The translations under genes were made by a program, and so were the position numbers. This document shows positions 1-7,052 of a DNA stretch of 17,302 nt, piece after piece. A model generated the notes under the pieces. That model was not told where the DNA came from, did no database searches, and was given only the letters and a program-made list of their open reading frames with translations. Source of the stretch: Thermohalobaculum sp039030915 (GTDB lineage: Bacteria > Pseudomonadota > Alphaproteobacteria > Rhodobacterales > Rhodobacteraceae); contig JBCCDG010000086.1 in assembly GCA_039030915.1 (NCBI GenBank), forward strand, positions 1 through 17,302, read 5' to 3'. Numbering within the stretch: the stretch's first letter is position 1; every line of letters begins with the position of its first letter.

Positions 1-267
1 CGGGGCCGCTATCGGCCGGGGGTTGTTCGGCGGTCCGGGTCCGTCGCTGCTGCCCCGGCCCCGACCCCCGGCGCCTGGACAGGTGGGTGTGGTCGCGGGC
101 CGCTGTCGCCTGTGCTGCCACATGTGCTGTCGCGGGCGCTTTTTGCGGTGGCGGCTCCTTGCGCGTTGCTGGGTGGGTTTGACGGTTTCGGGTGGGTTTT
201 GGGCCCGCTGCGGATGGTGGGGCGTCGCCCTGCCTTGTGGGCGTACTGGCCCTTGGGAGATGCAGGC
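1..267. other. Unassigned stretch upstream of the portal gene
   Basis: The frame of the portal gene stays open through all of this stretch, and one other + strand frame is open to a TGA at 180-182. Neither translation looks like a known family: both are rich in Gly, Arg, Trp and Cys without motifs. In GTA clusters the terminase large subunit gene normally precedes the portal gene, but I see none of its C-terminal features, so it probably ends upstream of the window. The stretch ends with a Shine-Dalgarno-like GGGAGA (255-260) that serves the portal start. Confidence 0.5.
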
Positions 268-1473
268 ATGGCTTTGGATTGGTTGCGGGGCGGGCGCGCT
301 GAGGCGCCGCGCGAAGAGAAGGCGTCGGCGGTTGGCGGGATCGGCGGGCATGCCATGGCCTTTCAGGGGCCGGGGCGCGCGGTCTTCTCGCCCACCGACA
401 CGGCGACGCTGGCGCGCAATGCCTATGGCGGCAATGTCGTGGCCTTTCGCGCGGTGCGTATGGTCTCGGAGGCGGCGGGGACGATCCCGCTGGTGCTGAC
501 CGAGGGCGGCGCGCGCCAGGCGGAGCATCCGCTTTTGAGCCTCCTTGAGCGGCCGAACCCCGCGCAGGACGGGCGGACGCTGATCGAGGCGCTGGTCGGG
601 CATCTCACGATCTCGGGCAATGCGTATCTCGAGGGTGTGGCCTCGGCGCTCGGCGCGTACCCTGTGGAGCTGCATGTACTGCGCGCGGATCGGATGCAGG
701 TCGTGCCGGGGCAGGATGGTTGGCCCGAAGCCTACGACTACCGCGTGGGCGGGCGAGTTCATCGCTTCGACAACTCGGGCGCCTGGAAACCTGTGCTGCA
801 TGTGCGGGGCTTCCATCCGCTCGACGACCATTACGGGATGAGCCCTTTGGCGCCGGCGGGGGCGAGCGTCGATGTGCACAATGCGGCGAGCCGTTGGGCG
901 AAGGCGTTGCTGGACAATGCCGCGAGGCCCTCGGGCGCGATCGTTTTCGGGGCGCGGGACGGGGCCTCGATGAGCGAGGAGCAGTTCCGCAGGCTGCGCG
1001 AGGAGCTTGAGGAGAACCATGCGGGCGCGCGCAATGCCGGGCGGCCGCTGCTCCTCGAAGGTGGGCTCGATTGGAAGGCCATGAGCCATTCGCCGCGGGA
1101 GATGGATTTTCTCGAAACGAAGCACGCGGCGGCGCGGGAGATCGCGCTCGCGGTCGGTGTGCCGCCCATGCTGCTGGGGCTGCCGGGGGACAACACTTAC
1201 GCGAATTACCAGGAGGCGCATCGGGCCTTCTTCCGGCTGACGGTGCTCCCGGTCTTGCGCAAGGTGGCGTCGGCCATGGCGGCGTGGCTCTCGCACAATG
1301 CTGGCATGGAGATCGGGCTCGAGCCGGATCTCGACCGGGTGCCGGCGCTGGCGGATGAGCGCGAGGCGTTGTGGCGGCGCGTGGGCGAGGCGGATTTCCT
1401 GACGCCTGCGGAGAAGCGCGCGATGCTGGGCCTGGCGGCGGCGGCCGATGACGACGAGGCCGACCATGGCTGA
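268..1473 (+). CDS. orfg3: GTA phage portal protein (HK97 family)
   Basis: The portal is the dodecameric ring at the head vertex through which DNA is packaged and leaves. The 401-residue product has the HK97-type portal pattern: an N-terminal segment with NAYGGNVVAFRAVRMVSEAAG, a middle part with HPLLSLLERPNP and HLTISGNAYLE, the DDHYGMSPLAPA stretch, and a C-terminal helix region with GVPPMLLGLPGDNTYANYQE. The frame is open much further upstream, but ATG 268 is chosen because GGGAGA lies about 7 bases before it and the resulting length is about that of RcGTA portal (near 400 residues). The gene overlaps the following prohead protease gene by 8 bases. The small gene g3.5 that sits between portal and protease in R. 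capsulatus is absent here. Identity is firm; the exact start is an inference. Confidence 0.93.
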   Translation: MALDWLRGGRAEAPREEKASAVGGIGGHAMAFQGPGRAVFSPTDTATLARNAYGGNVVAFRAVRMVSEAAGTIPLVLTEGGARQAEHPLLSLLERPNPAQDGRTLIEALVGHLTISGNAYLEGVASALGAYPVELHVLRADRMQVVPGQDGWPEAYDYRVGGRVHRFDNSGAWKPVLHVRGFHPLDDHYGMSPLAPAGASVDVHNAASRWAKALLDNAARPSGAIVFGARDGASMSEEQFRRLREELEENHAGARNAGRPLLLEGGLDWKAMSHSPREMDFLETKHAAAREIALAVGVPPMLLGLPGDNTYANYQEAHRAFFRLTVLPVLRKVASAMAAWLSHNAGMEIGLEPDLDRVPALADEREALWRRVGEADFLTPAEKRAMLGLAAAADDDEADHG

Positions 1474-1987
1474 GGGGCAGGCGGTGCCGATCGCGCCCTC
1501 GATGCCGGAGGGGACGGCGATGATCCGCGGCTATGCCTCGCGGTTCGGCGAGGCGGACCGGCGGGGCGATATCGTGGCCAAGGGTGCGTTTCGGCGCAGC
1601 CTGAGGGAGCTCAAGGCCTCGGGCCGGCGCGTAGCGCTTCTCTGGCAGCACGATATGGGGCGGCCCATCGGCGTTTGGGACCGGGTCGAGGAGGACGCGA
1701 TCGGCCTACGGGTCGAAGGCAGGCTCTTGCCCGACGTGACGCTTGGGCGAGAGGCGCTGGCGCTGGTGCGCGCGGGTGCTCTCGACGGGCTCTCCATTGG
1801 ATATCGGGTCCGGCAGGCGGTGCCGGAACCCCGCAGCGGGGGGCGGCGGCTCCTCGATCTCGACTTGTGGGAAGTATCGCTGGTGACGTTCCCGATGCTG
1901 CCCACGGCCCGTGCCAGCCTGAGCCCGGGGGCCGAGCGCCCGCGGGCCCCGATGGCCGGGGCGCTGGCGGCGGCGCTTGCGCGCTGA
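1466..1987 (+). CDS. orfg4: GTA prohead maturation protease (HK97 family)
   Basis: A serine protease that cleaves the N-terminal scaffold-like part of the capsid protein during head maturation. The 173-residue sequence shows the HK97 prohead protease pattern: MIRGYASRFGEADRRGDIVAKGAF near the start, LLWQHD with candidate catalytic His62, GALDGLSIGYR with candidate nucleophile Ser110, and LWEVSLVTFPM near the end. The His-Ser spacing (48) is close to that of the HK97 enzyme. ATG 1466 is preferred over the in-frame ATG 1448 because GAGG at 1456-1459 is well placed, and it gives an ATGGCTGA overlap with the portal stop. It lies immediately before its substrate, the capsid gene, as in HK97-type modules. 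Confidence 0.92.
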   Translation: MAEGQAVPIAPSMPEGTAMIRGYASRFGEADRRGDIVAKGAFRRSLRELKASGRRVALLWQHDMGRPIGVWDRVEEDAIGLRVEGRLLPDVTLGREALALVRAGALDGLSIGYRVRQAVPEPRSGGRRLLDLDLWEVSLVTFPMLPTARASLSPGAERPRAPMAGALAAALAR

Positions 1988-2053
1988 CGCCTCTTCACGG
2001 TGCCCCATCCGGGGTCCCGCTCACCTCTGACGACCACTGATATGGGAAAATCG

Positions 2054-3265
2054 ATGACCGATCATCTGGACGGGATGCCGGAAGCCGAGGGCTATTGCCA
2101 GAGCGCGACCCCGGCGGATCTGGTGGAGACGAAGGCCGAGGCCGCGGCGGACGCGTTCCTCGAGAGCTTCGAGGCCTTCAAGGCCGATATGTCGGGCAAG
2201 ATGAGCTCGCTCGACGAGCGTCTTGGCTCGCTACAGACGAAGGCCGCGATGCGTCGCCCGGCGCTCTCGACCCGGGCCGAGCGCGAGGCGCCTTATCAGA
2301 AGGCGTTCGGGGCGTTCCTGCGCCATGGCGAGGAGGACAGCCTGCGCGCCATGAACCTCGAGGCCAAGGGGATCAACACCCAGACCGGCTCCGAAGGTGG
2401 GCATCTCGTCGATCCGCGCACCTCGGAGATGGTGTCGAAGGTGCTCCGCGGTGGCGGCTCGCTCCGCTCGATCTCACGCGTGGTGCAGGTCGAGGCGACG
2501 GCCTATGACGTGATCATCGACCGGGCCGAGCTGCAGGCCGGCTGGCTCGACGAAGTGACGCCCGCGACCGAGACGACGGGGCCGATCTTCGAGCGTATCT
2601 CGATCACGCTGCATGAGCTTTCGGCCAATCCGCGGGCGAGCCAACGGATCCTGGAGGATACGGCCTTCGATCTCGAGGCCTGGCTTGCCGAGCGTATCGG
2701 CGACCGTTTCCGCCGGGCCGAGGCGACGGCCTTCGTCAATGGTTCGGGCGGCACGCAGCCCATGGGCTTCATGCAGAAGGATCGCGCGCCGAACGGCTCC
2801 GAGGTTTGGGGCGAGATCGGCTATGTGGCGACCGGCACGCTCGGCGGTTTCGATCTCAACGATCCGGGCGATGCCATCGTCGACCTCGCCTATGCGCTGG
2901 GGGCCGATTATCGCCAGAACGGCACCTTCGTGATGAACTCGAAGACCGCCGGCGAAGTCCGCAAGATGAAGGACAATCAGGGCCGGTTCCTCTGGGTCGA
3001 GGGTATCTCCGAGGACAGCCCGGCGCGGCTTCTCGGCTATCCGGTGCTGCTGGCCGAGGACATGCCGGATATCAGCCAGAACTCGTACTCGATCGCGTTC
3101 GGCGATTTCAGCCGCGGCTACACCATCGCCGAGCGTCCGGACATCCGCATTCTGCGCGATCCGTACTCGGCCAAGCCCAATGTCGCCTTCTTTGCGACCA
3201 AGCGCGTCGGCGGCGATGTCACCGACTACCACGCGATCAAGCTTCTGAAGTTCGGCACGAGCTGA
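2054..3265 (+). CDS. orfg5: GTA major capsid protein (HK97 fold)
   Basis: This is the shell protein of the GTA head. The first roughly 105 residues are charged and helical (for example ADAFLESFEAFKADMSGKMSSLDERLGSLQTK) and correspond to the delta domain removed by the upstream protease. The mature part follows with typical HK97-family segments: TGSEGGHLVDPRTSEMVSK, the NGSGGTQPMGFM segment, GTFVMNSKTAGEVRKMKD, and a C-terminal strand with FFATKRVGGDVTDYHAIKLLKF. The length (403 residues) is close to RcGTA capsid (about 398). ATG 2054 is chosen for the purine-rich GGGAAAA just upstream; the in-frame ATG 2042 would add four residues and has no clear ribosome site. The 66 bases before it hold only a small CCCC-ATCC-GGGG hairpin (2003-2014). 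A perfect hairpin follows the stop. Confidence 0.95.
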   Translation: MTDHLDGMPEAEGYCQSATPADLVETKAEAAADAFLESFEAFKADMSGKMSSLDERLGSLQTKAAMRRPALSTRAEREAPYQKAFGAFLRHGEEDSLRAMNLEAKGINTQTGSEGGHLVDPRTSEMVSKVLRGGGSLRSISRVVQVEATAYDVIIDRAELQAGWLDEVTPATETTGPIFERISITLHELSANPRASQRILEDTAFDLEAWLAERIGDRFRRAEATAFVNGSGGTQPMGFMQKDRAPNGSEVWGEIGYVATGTLGGFDLNDPGDAIVDLAYALGADYRQNGTFVMNSKTAGEVRKMKDNQGRFLWVEGISEDSPARLLGYPVLLAEDMPDISQNSYSIAFGDFSRGYTIAERPDIRILRDPYSAKPNVAFFATKRVGGDVTDYHAIKLLKFGTS

Positions 3266-3285
3266 GCCCTGTTGCGTGGCGTGAT

Positions 3286-3310
3286 GGTCCCGGCCTTGGC
3301 GGCCGGGACC
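3286..3310 (+). terminator. Perfect 10-bp hairpin downstream of capsid gene (attenuator or mRNA-stability element)
   Basis: The stem GGTCCCGGCC (3286-3295) pairs perfectly with GGCCGGGACC (3301-3310) around the loop TTGGC. It starts 20 bases after the capsid stop and ends 28 bases before the adaptor start. The tail GCTTTCTTC is only moderately T-rich, so full termination is doubtful. Partial termination, or protection of the capsid mRNA 3' end, is the likelier role. Confidence 0.55.
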
Positions 3311-3338
3311 GCTTTCTTCAAGGCTTCGGAGACGAGCG

Positions 3339-3917
3339 ATGATCCTGAGCGAGACAGGTACTGGACCGGTGCCAGTGCCGCCCCTGGCCGATTTCAAGCT
3401 GCATCTGCGGCTGGCGCACGGTTTTGCCGATGATGGCGCGGAGGACGCGCTGCTGCTCGGCTATCTGTCGAGCGCGGTTGCGGTGGTGGAGCGGCGCATC
3501 GCGCGGGCGCTGGTGATCCGGGGCTTTGAGGTTGCGGTCGCGCGCTGGGATGCGGGCGATTGCCTGGCACTGCCGATAGGCCCGGTCGAGACCGTGACCT
3601 CGGCGGTGCTGGTGGGGCCGGGCGATCCGGTCAGTTTGAACGTAAGCGCCTGGACCGTGGCGCCTGGGGAGACGCGGCAGCGCCTCTCGGCCGCGGGTGC
3701 TGCGCTGCCGCCCATTCCGGCGGGGCACAAGGTACGGATCGCGTTCGACGCAGGCTTTGCGGTCGACTGGTCGGGCGTGCCGGCGGCGCTTTCGCAGGCG
3801 GTGATGATGCTGGCGGCGGATTTCCACGCCCGGCGCGGGACGGAGCGGGACGGCGATACGGGGCTCCCCCTCGCTGTGATCGAGCTGTTGGCGCCCTGGC
3901 GTCCGGGGCGGCTCTGA
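3339..3917 (+). CDS. orfg6: GTA head-tail connector (adaptor) protein
   Basis: The adaptor ring that sits below the portal in the GTA neck. The 192-residue product resembles the phiE125 gp8 / head-tail connector family: an N-terminal helical part (ADFKLHLRLAHGFADDGAEDALLLGYLSSAVAVVERRIAR type pattern), a middle beta part after PIGPVETVTSA, and a C-terminal helix with VPAALSQAVMMLAADFHARRG. This 'up to about residue 50 helical, then beta, then a helix' order is typical of the family. The start ATG 3339 has GGAG at 3328-3331, 7 bases upstream. Its stop TGA shares one base with the ATG of the next gene (TGATG), so the two are translationally coupled. The assignment to the adaptor role rests on family and gene order. 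Confidence 0.88.
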   Translation: MILSETGTGPVPVPPLADFKLHLRLAHGFADDGAEDALLLGYLSSAVAVVERRIARALVIRGFEVAVARWDAGDCLALPIGPVETVTSAVLVGPGDPVSLNVSAWTVAPGETRQRLSAAGAALPPIPAGHKVRIAFDAGFAVDWSGVPAALSQAVMMLAADFHARRGTERDGDTGLPLAVIELLAPWRPGRL

Positions 3918-4261
3918 TGCGGGCGGTGACACCACGGCTCACGCGGCGCCTGACGCTTGAGGAGCGGGTGGCGCTGGCCGATGGCGGGGGCGGCGAGACG
4001 CATGCCTGGTCGGCCCTTGGCGTCCTTTGGGCCGAGCTTCGGCCCTCATCGGGGCGCGAGGTGCTGAGCGGGCTGAGGCCCGGCAGCCGGGTGACCCATC
4101 GGATCACGATCCGCTCCTCGCCCATCGGCTCGCCCAAGCGGCCGGAGGCGGCGCAGCGGTTTCGCATGGGCAGCCGGATCTTCGATATTCGCGGCGTCGC
4201 CGAGGCGGACCCGGCGGACGCGTATCTCACCTGCTTTGTGGAAGAGGGGCCCTACGCATGA
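3917..4261 (+). CDS. orfg7: GTA head-closure (stopper) protein
   Basis: A 114-residue protein of the phage head-tail joining family, which forms the stopper ring between adaptor and tail. Visible features are an N-terminal LTRRLTLEERVA segment, then a small beta-barrel-like part with THAWSALGVLWAELRPSSGREVL, VTHRITIRSS and MGSRIFDIRGVAEADP, which is the usual pattern of this family. Length fits the usual 105-120 residues. It starts in the TGATG overlap with the adaptor gene and ends in an ATGA overlap with the tail-terminator gene. The role is inferred from family and position. Confidence 0.85.
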   Translation: MRAVTPRLTRRLTLEERVALADGGGGETHAWSALGVLWAELRPSSGREVLSGLRPGSRVTHRITIRSSPIGSPKRPEAAQRFRMGSRIFDIRGVAEADPADAYLTCFVEEGPYA

Positions 4262-4683
4262 CCGCAGCGCTTACCTGGCCGCTGCAGGAGGCGGTCTTTC
4301 AGGTCCTGGCGGCCGCGCCCGAGGTGGCGGCGATCGCACCGGGGCGGATTTATGACGCGGTGCCCCCGGCCTCGGCCGAGGCGGAGGATATCCCCGTCTA
4401 TGCCGTGATCGGCGACGACACGGTGCAGGAATGGGGCACGCAGATCGACCGCGGCAGCCAGCATTTGTTCGGCATCAGCGTCTTTGCGACCGAACGCAGT
4501 TTCGCCCAGGCGAAGCGGCTGGCCGGCGCGATTTCGGACGTGCTGGCGACGGTGCCGCTCACGCTTTCGCGCGGGCGGGTCGTCTGTATTTCGTTCTTCT
4601 CGGCGCGCACGCGGCGCGAGGAGCGGGACCGGCTGAGGCGCATCGAGCTGCGCTTCCGCGTGCTGATCGAGGACACGGCCTGA
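4258..4683 (+). CDS. orfg8: GTA tail terminator protein (DUF3168 family)
   Basis: A 141-residue protein of the DUF3168 family, which caps the tail tube and joins it to the neck. The sequence shows the family pattern: N-terminal WPLQEAVFQVLAAAPEVAAI, RIYDAVPP, then YAVIGDDTVQEW and HLFGISVFATERSFAQAKRLAGAISDVL, and a C-terminal RIELRFRVLIED strand. It begins in an ATGA overlap with the stopper gene. A 43-base gap with a new ribosome site follows before the tail-tube gene, one of the few breaks in coupling in this cluster. Confidence 0.87.
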   Translation: MTAALTWPLQEAVFQVLAAAPEVAAIAPGRIYDAVPPASAEAEDIPVYAVIGDDTVQEWGTQIDRGSQHLFGISVFATERSFAQAKRLAGAISDVLATVPLTLSRGRVVCISFFSARTRREERDRLRRIELRFRVLIEDTA

Positions 4684-4726
4684 GCGGCCGGTACGGGTTT
4701 CCACTTATTCCGAGGGAGTTGGCGCG

Positions 4727-5146
4727 ATGGCGGCGCAGAAGGGCAAGGACCTGCTCGTGAAGATCGACGAGGCGGGCACGGGGACGTTCGTGACGGTGGC
4801 GGGGATGCGGGCGACGCGCATGGCGTTCAACGCCGATCCCGTCGACGTCACCACGGCGGAGAGCGCGGGGCAGTGGCGGGAGCTTCTGGCGATGGCATCG
4901 CTCAAGCAGGCCTCGGTCTCGGGCTCGGGCATCTTCAAGGACGAGGCGTCCGACGAGGCGATGCGCAGGGTCTTCTTCGAGGGCCGGGCGCCGGCTTTCG
5001 AGCTGACCATTCCCGATTTCGGGACGGTGACGGGCGCCTTCCAGGTGACCTCGCTCGAATATGCCGGGAACCATGACGGCGAGGCGACGTTCGAGATGAG
5101 CCTCGCCTCGGCCGGGGCGTTGAGCTTCGCGGCGGCGTCAGCGTGA
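4727..5146 (+). CDS. orfg9: GTA major tail (tube) protein, TP901-1 type
   Basis: This protein polymerises into the tail tube. The 139-residue sequence has the TP901-1 major tail protein pattern: MAAQKGKDLLVKID at the start, VDVTTAESAGQWRELLA, the ASVSGSGIFKDEASDEAMRRVFF stretch, and TGAFQVTSLEYAGNHDGEATFEMSLASAGALSF at the end. Length matches the RcGTA tail tube. GGGAG at 4714-4718 lies 8 bases before ATG 4727, so this abundant protein has its own strong ribosome site after a 43-base gap. Its stop overlaps the GTG start of the next gene (GTGA). Confidence 0.9.
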   Translation: MAAQKGKDLLVKIDEAGTGTFVTVAGMRATRMAFNADPVDVTTAESAGQWRELLAMASLKQASVSGSGIFKDEASDEAMRRVFFEGRAPAFELTIPDFGTVTGAFQVTSLEYAGNHDGEATFEMSLASAGALSFAAASA

Positions 5147-5472
5147 GCGTGGGCGTGAGCGCGAATGCGCCGCGGGGCGAGGCGAGCCTGGTGATCGACG
5201 GCGTTGAGCGGCGGCTGCGGCTGACGCTCGGCGCGCTCGCCGGGCTCGAGGCGCGGCTGGGGGCTGGGAGCTTGCTGGGCCTGGCCGAGCGGTTCGAGGG
5301 CGGCGGTGTGACGTCCTCGGACCTCCTCGCGCTTCTGGCGGCCGGGCTCGAGGGTGCGGGCGAGCCGGTCGATGGCGAGGCGCTCTCACGGGCCGAGATC
5401 GCGGGCGGTGCGGCTGCGGCGTTGGAGGCTGCGATGCTGCTCTTGGCGCGGAGCTTTGGGGCCGCGCGGTGA
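5143..5472 (+). CDS. orfg10: GTA tail-assembly protein gp10 (GTA_gp10 family)
   Basis: A 109-residue protein with the GTA gp10 pattern: NAPRGEASLVIDGVERRLRLTLGALAGLEARLG at the N terminus, then helical, Ala- and Leu-rich sequence (LAERFEGGGVTSSDLLALLAAGLEGAG, ending LLARSFGAAR). The start is GTG 5143, which overlaps the tail-tube stop (GTGA); no ATG is available nearby. It sits between the tube and tape-measure genes, where tail-assembly chaperones are usually encoded. I therefore infer a chaperone-like role for tape measure or tube assembly; it is not expected as a main virion part. Confidence 0.82.
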   Translation: MSVGVSANAPRGEASLVIDGVERRLRLTLGALAGLEARLGAGSLLGLAERFEGGGVTSSDLLALLAAGLEGAGEPVDGEALSRAEIAGGAAAALEAAMLLLARSFGAAR

Positions 5473-5711
5473 GCGCTATCGGCTGGGACGATCTCATGCG
5501 GCTCGGCCTCGGTGCGCTGAGGCTTACGCCCGAGGTCTTCTGGGCCATGACGCCGGTCGAGTTCGAACGCGCACTGGAAGGGGCCGGGTTTTCGGGCTTT
5601 GGCGGGGGCGCGCCGTCGCGGGCGGGATTGTCTGCGCTGATGGCGCGGTTCCCGGATCGCGGGGCGCTTGGCGCATCTGACGGGGATACGAGGAACGATG
5701 CGGAACAATGA
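5469..5711 (+). CDS. GTA small tail-assembly chaperone (g10.1, Phage_TAC-like)
   Basis: An 80-residue protein with the pattern of the small tail-assembly chaperones of GTAs: IGWDDLMRLGLGALRLTPEVFWAMTPVEFERALEGA, followed by a low-complexity Gly-rich and Asp-rich tail. The phrase 'L.P.eFW.mTp.El' is typical of this family. The start is GTG 5469 in a GTGA overlap with g10, one frame back, and the gene overlaps the tape-measure gene by 14 bases. Phages of the lambda type make two related chaperones by frameshift at this position; here two separately started genes seem to do it instead. Confidence 0.83.
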   Translation: MSAIGWDDLMRLGLGALRLTPEVFWAMTPVEFERALEGAGFSGFGGGAPSRAGLSALMARFPDRGALGASDGDTRNDAEQ

Positions 5712-6357
5712 CGATGCGCTGCCGAGCCAGGAGCTTGGCAATCGGTTGGCGGAGCTGAGGGCGACGACGTCGAGCTTTACGGCGGATCTCTCGGGCGCGA
5801 CGCGGCAGTTGCGCGACATGGATGTGGAATCGCGCAGGCTCGCGCGGTCGCTCGGCACCTCGCTGAGGGGTGCGTTCGACCGGGCCGTCTTCGGCGGCGA
5901 GAAGTTCACGGACGTCATGCGCCGCTTGGCGAGCGATGTGGCGGGGCGCGCGCTGGATACGGCGTTGAGGCCCGTGCAGAACGCGATCGGCGTTGGCGTG
6001 ACGAACGCTGTGGGGTCGTTCGGCGGGGCGCTGACGGGGCTCTTCGGGTTCAAGAACGGCGGGGCCTTCGATGCGGGGCGCGTGAAGGCGTTCGCGCAGG
6101 GCGGCGTCGTGCGCGGGCCCGTGACCTTCCCGATGCGGGGCGGCACGGGGCTGATGGGCGAGGCGGGTCCCGAGGCGATCATGCCGCTCTCACGCGGGGC
6201 GGACGGCCGGCTTGGCGTGCGGGCCGAGGGCGGAGGCTCCGCGCCCAGCATCACGATCAATATCGAGACGCCGGATCTTGAGGGTTTCCGCCGCTCGCGG
6301 GGTCAGATCGCCGCGCAGATCGCGCGGGCGGCGGGCTCCGGCGGGCGCAGGCTCTGA
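5698..6357 (+). CDS. orfg11: GTA tail tape measure protein
   Basis: This protein sets tail length and occupies the tail tube. At 219 residues it is extremely short for a tape measure, in line with the short RcGTA tail. It has an N-terminal helical part (ELGNRLAELRATTSSFTADLSGATRQLRDMD), a central Ala- and Gly-rich hydrophobic part around VQNAIGVGVTNAVGSFGGAL, and the signature tape-measure C-terminal part with NGGAFD, FAQGGVVRGPVTFPM, GLMGEAGPEAIMPLSR. ATG 5698 has AGGA only 3 bases upstream, a short spacing, and lies inside g10.1, so expression probably relies on coupling. Its last codons form the first unit of a tandem repeat array. Confidence 0.9.
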   Translation: MRNNDDALPSQELGNRLAELRATTSSFTADLSGATRQLRDMDVESRRLARSLGTSLRGAFDRAVFGGEKFTDVMRRLASDVAGRALDTALRPVQNAIGVGVTNAVGSFGGALTGLFGFKNGGAFDAGRVKAFAQGGVVRGPVTFPMRGGTGLMGEAGPEAIMPLSRGADGRLGVRAEGGGSAPSITINIETPDLEGFRRSRGQIAAQIARAAGSGGRRL

Positions 6358-6418
6358 CACCCGAGCCCGGACACCCGGGCTCTGACATCCAGGCTCCGAA
6401 TTCCAAGCTCTGAGGGAG
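6349..6418 (+). repeat. Five degenerate 14-bp tandem repeats between tape-measure and distal-tail genes
   Basis: Five units in exact 14-base register: AGGCTCTGACACCC (6349), GAGCCCGGACACCC (6363), GGGCTCTGACATCC (6377), AGGCTCCGAATTCC (6391), AAGCTCTGAGGGAG (6405). Consensus RRGCTCYGACAYCC. Unit 1 contains the tape-measure stop and unit 5 contains the ribosome site (GGGAG, 6413-6417) of the next gene. Fourteen is not a multiple of three, so the array looks non-coding; it probably grew by slippage duplication. Confidence 0.8.
6363..6382 (+). other. GC-rich hairpin inside the 14-bp repeat array
   Basis: GAGCCCGG (6363-6370) pairs perfectly with CCGGGCTC (6375-6382) around the loop ACAC. No T-run follows, so it is not an intrinsic terminator. 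It separates the tape-measure and distal-tail reading frames and could affect mRNA stability or translation of the downstream gene. Confidence 0.5.
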
Positions 6419-6425
6419 AAGCGCG

Positions 6426-7052
6426 ATGGCGTTTCACGAGGTGCGGTTTCCCGCGGCGATCTCGTTCGGCTCGACCGGCGGGCTCGAGCGGCGGACCGAG
6501 GTGGTGCGATTGGCGTCGGGCCATGAGGAGCGGAACACGCCCTGGGCCGCGGCGCGCAGGCGCTATGACGCAGGGCTCGGCGTGCGGACGCTGGACGATC
6601 TGGCCGAGGTCGTCGCGTTCTTCGAGGCGCGGCGGGGCATGCTGCATGCGTTCCGCTGGAAGGATTGGCTGGACAACAAGTCCTGCGCGCCTTCGGCCGA
6701 GCCCGCGGCGACGGATCAGGCGATCGGGACGGGAGATGGCGCGACGGTCGCGTTTCCGCTGGTGAAGACCTATGAGCCGGGCGCGTATGCGGAGAGCCGG
6801 GTGATTGCGAAGCCGGTCGAGGGTTCCGTCAGTGTGGCGCTTGGCGGTGCTGCGCAGGGCAGCGGGTTCACGGTGGACTATGCGACCGGGATCGTGACCT
6901 TCGATGCGGCACCCGGGGCAGGCGTCGCGGTCACGGCCGGGTTCGTGTTCGATGTGCCGGTGCGCTTCGACACGGATGCCATCGACATCAACCTCGCAGC
7001 GTTCGAGGCGGGCGAGATCCCCTCGATCCCGGTGATCGAGGTGCGGGTCTGA
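6426..7052 (+). CDS. orfg12: GTA distal tail protein (DUF2460 family)
   Basis: The distal tail ring that joins the tail tube to the baseplate hub. The 208-residue product carries the DUF2460 pattern: FHEVRFPAAISFGSTGG at the start, RRRYDAGLGVRTLDDLAEVVAFFEARRGMLHAFRWKDW in the middle, and a beta-rich C-terminal part with VDYATGIVTFDAAPGAGVAVTAGFVFDVPVRFD. Length is as in RcGTA. GGGAGA (6413-6418) stands about 7 bases before ATG 6426 and belongs to the last unit of the repeat array. The stop shares a base with the next ATG (TGATG). Confidence 0.92.
   Translation: MAFHEVRFPAAISFGSTGGLERRTEVVRLASGHEERNTPWAAARRRYDAGLGVRTLDDLAEVVAFFEARRGMLHAFRWKDWLDNKSCAPSAEPAATDQAIGTGDGATVAFPLVKTYEPGAYAESRVIAKPVEGSVSVALGGAAQGSGFTVDYATGIVTFDAAPGAGVAVTAGFVFDVPVRFDTDAIDINLAAFEAGEIPSIPVIEVRV

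Noticed and set aside
9..1651. Long open frames on the minus strand opposite portal and protease genes
   Set aside because: They mirror the high third-position G+C of the + strand genes, have Arg-, Pro- and Ala-rich translations without family features, and the + strand genes are clear.
5440..5480. Programmed frameshift joining g10 and g10.1, as in lambda G/GT
   Set aside because: The genes overlap by GTGA and g10.1 is in the -1 frame, but the only slippery-looking run (TTTGGGG) is in the wrong phase for a -1 slip; separate starts explain the data.
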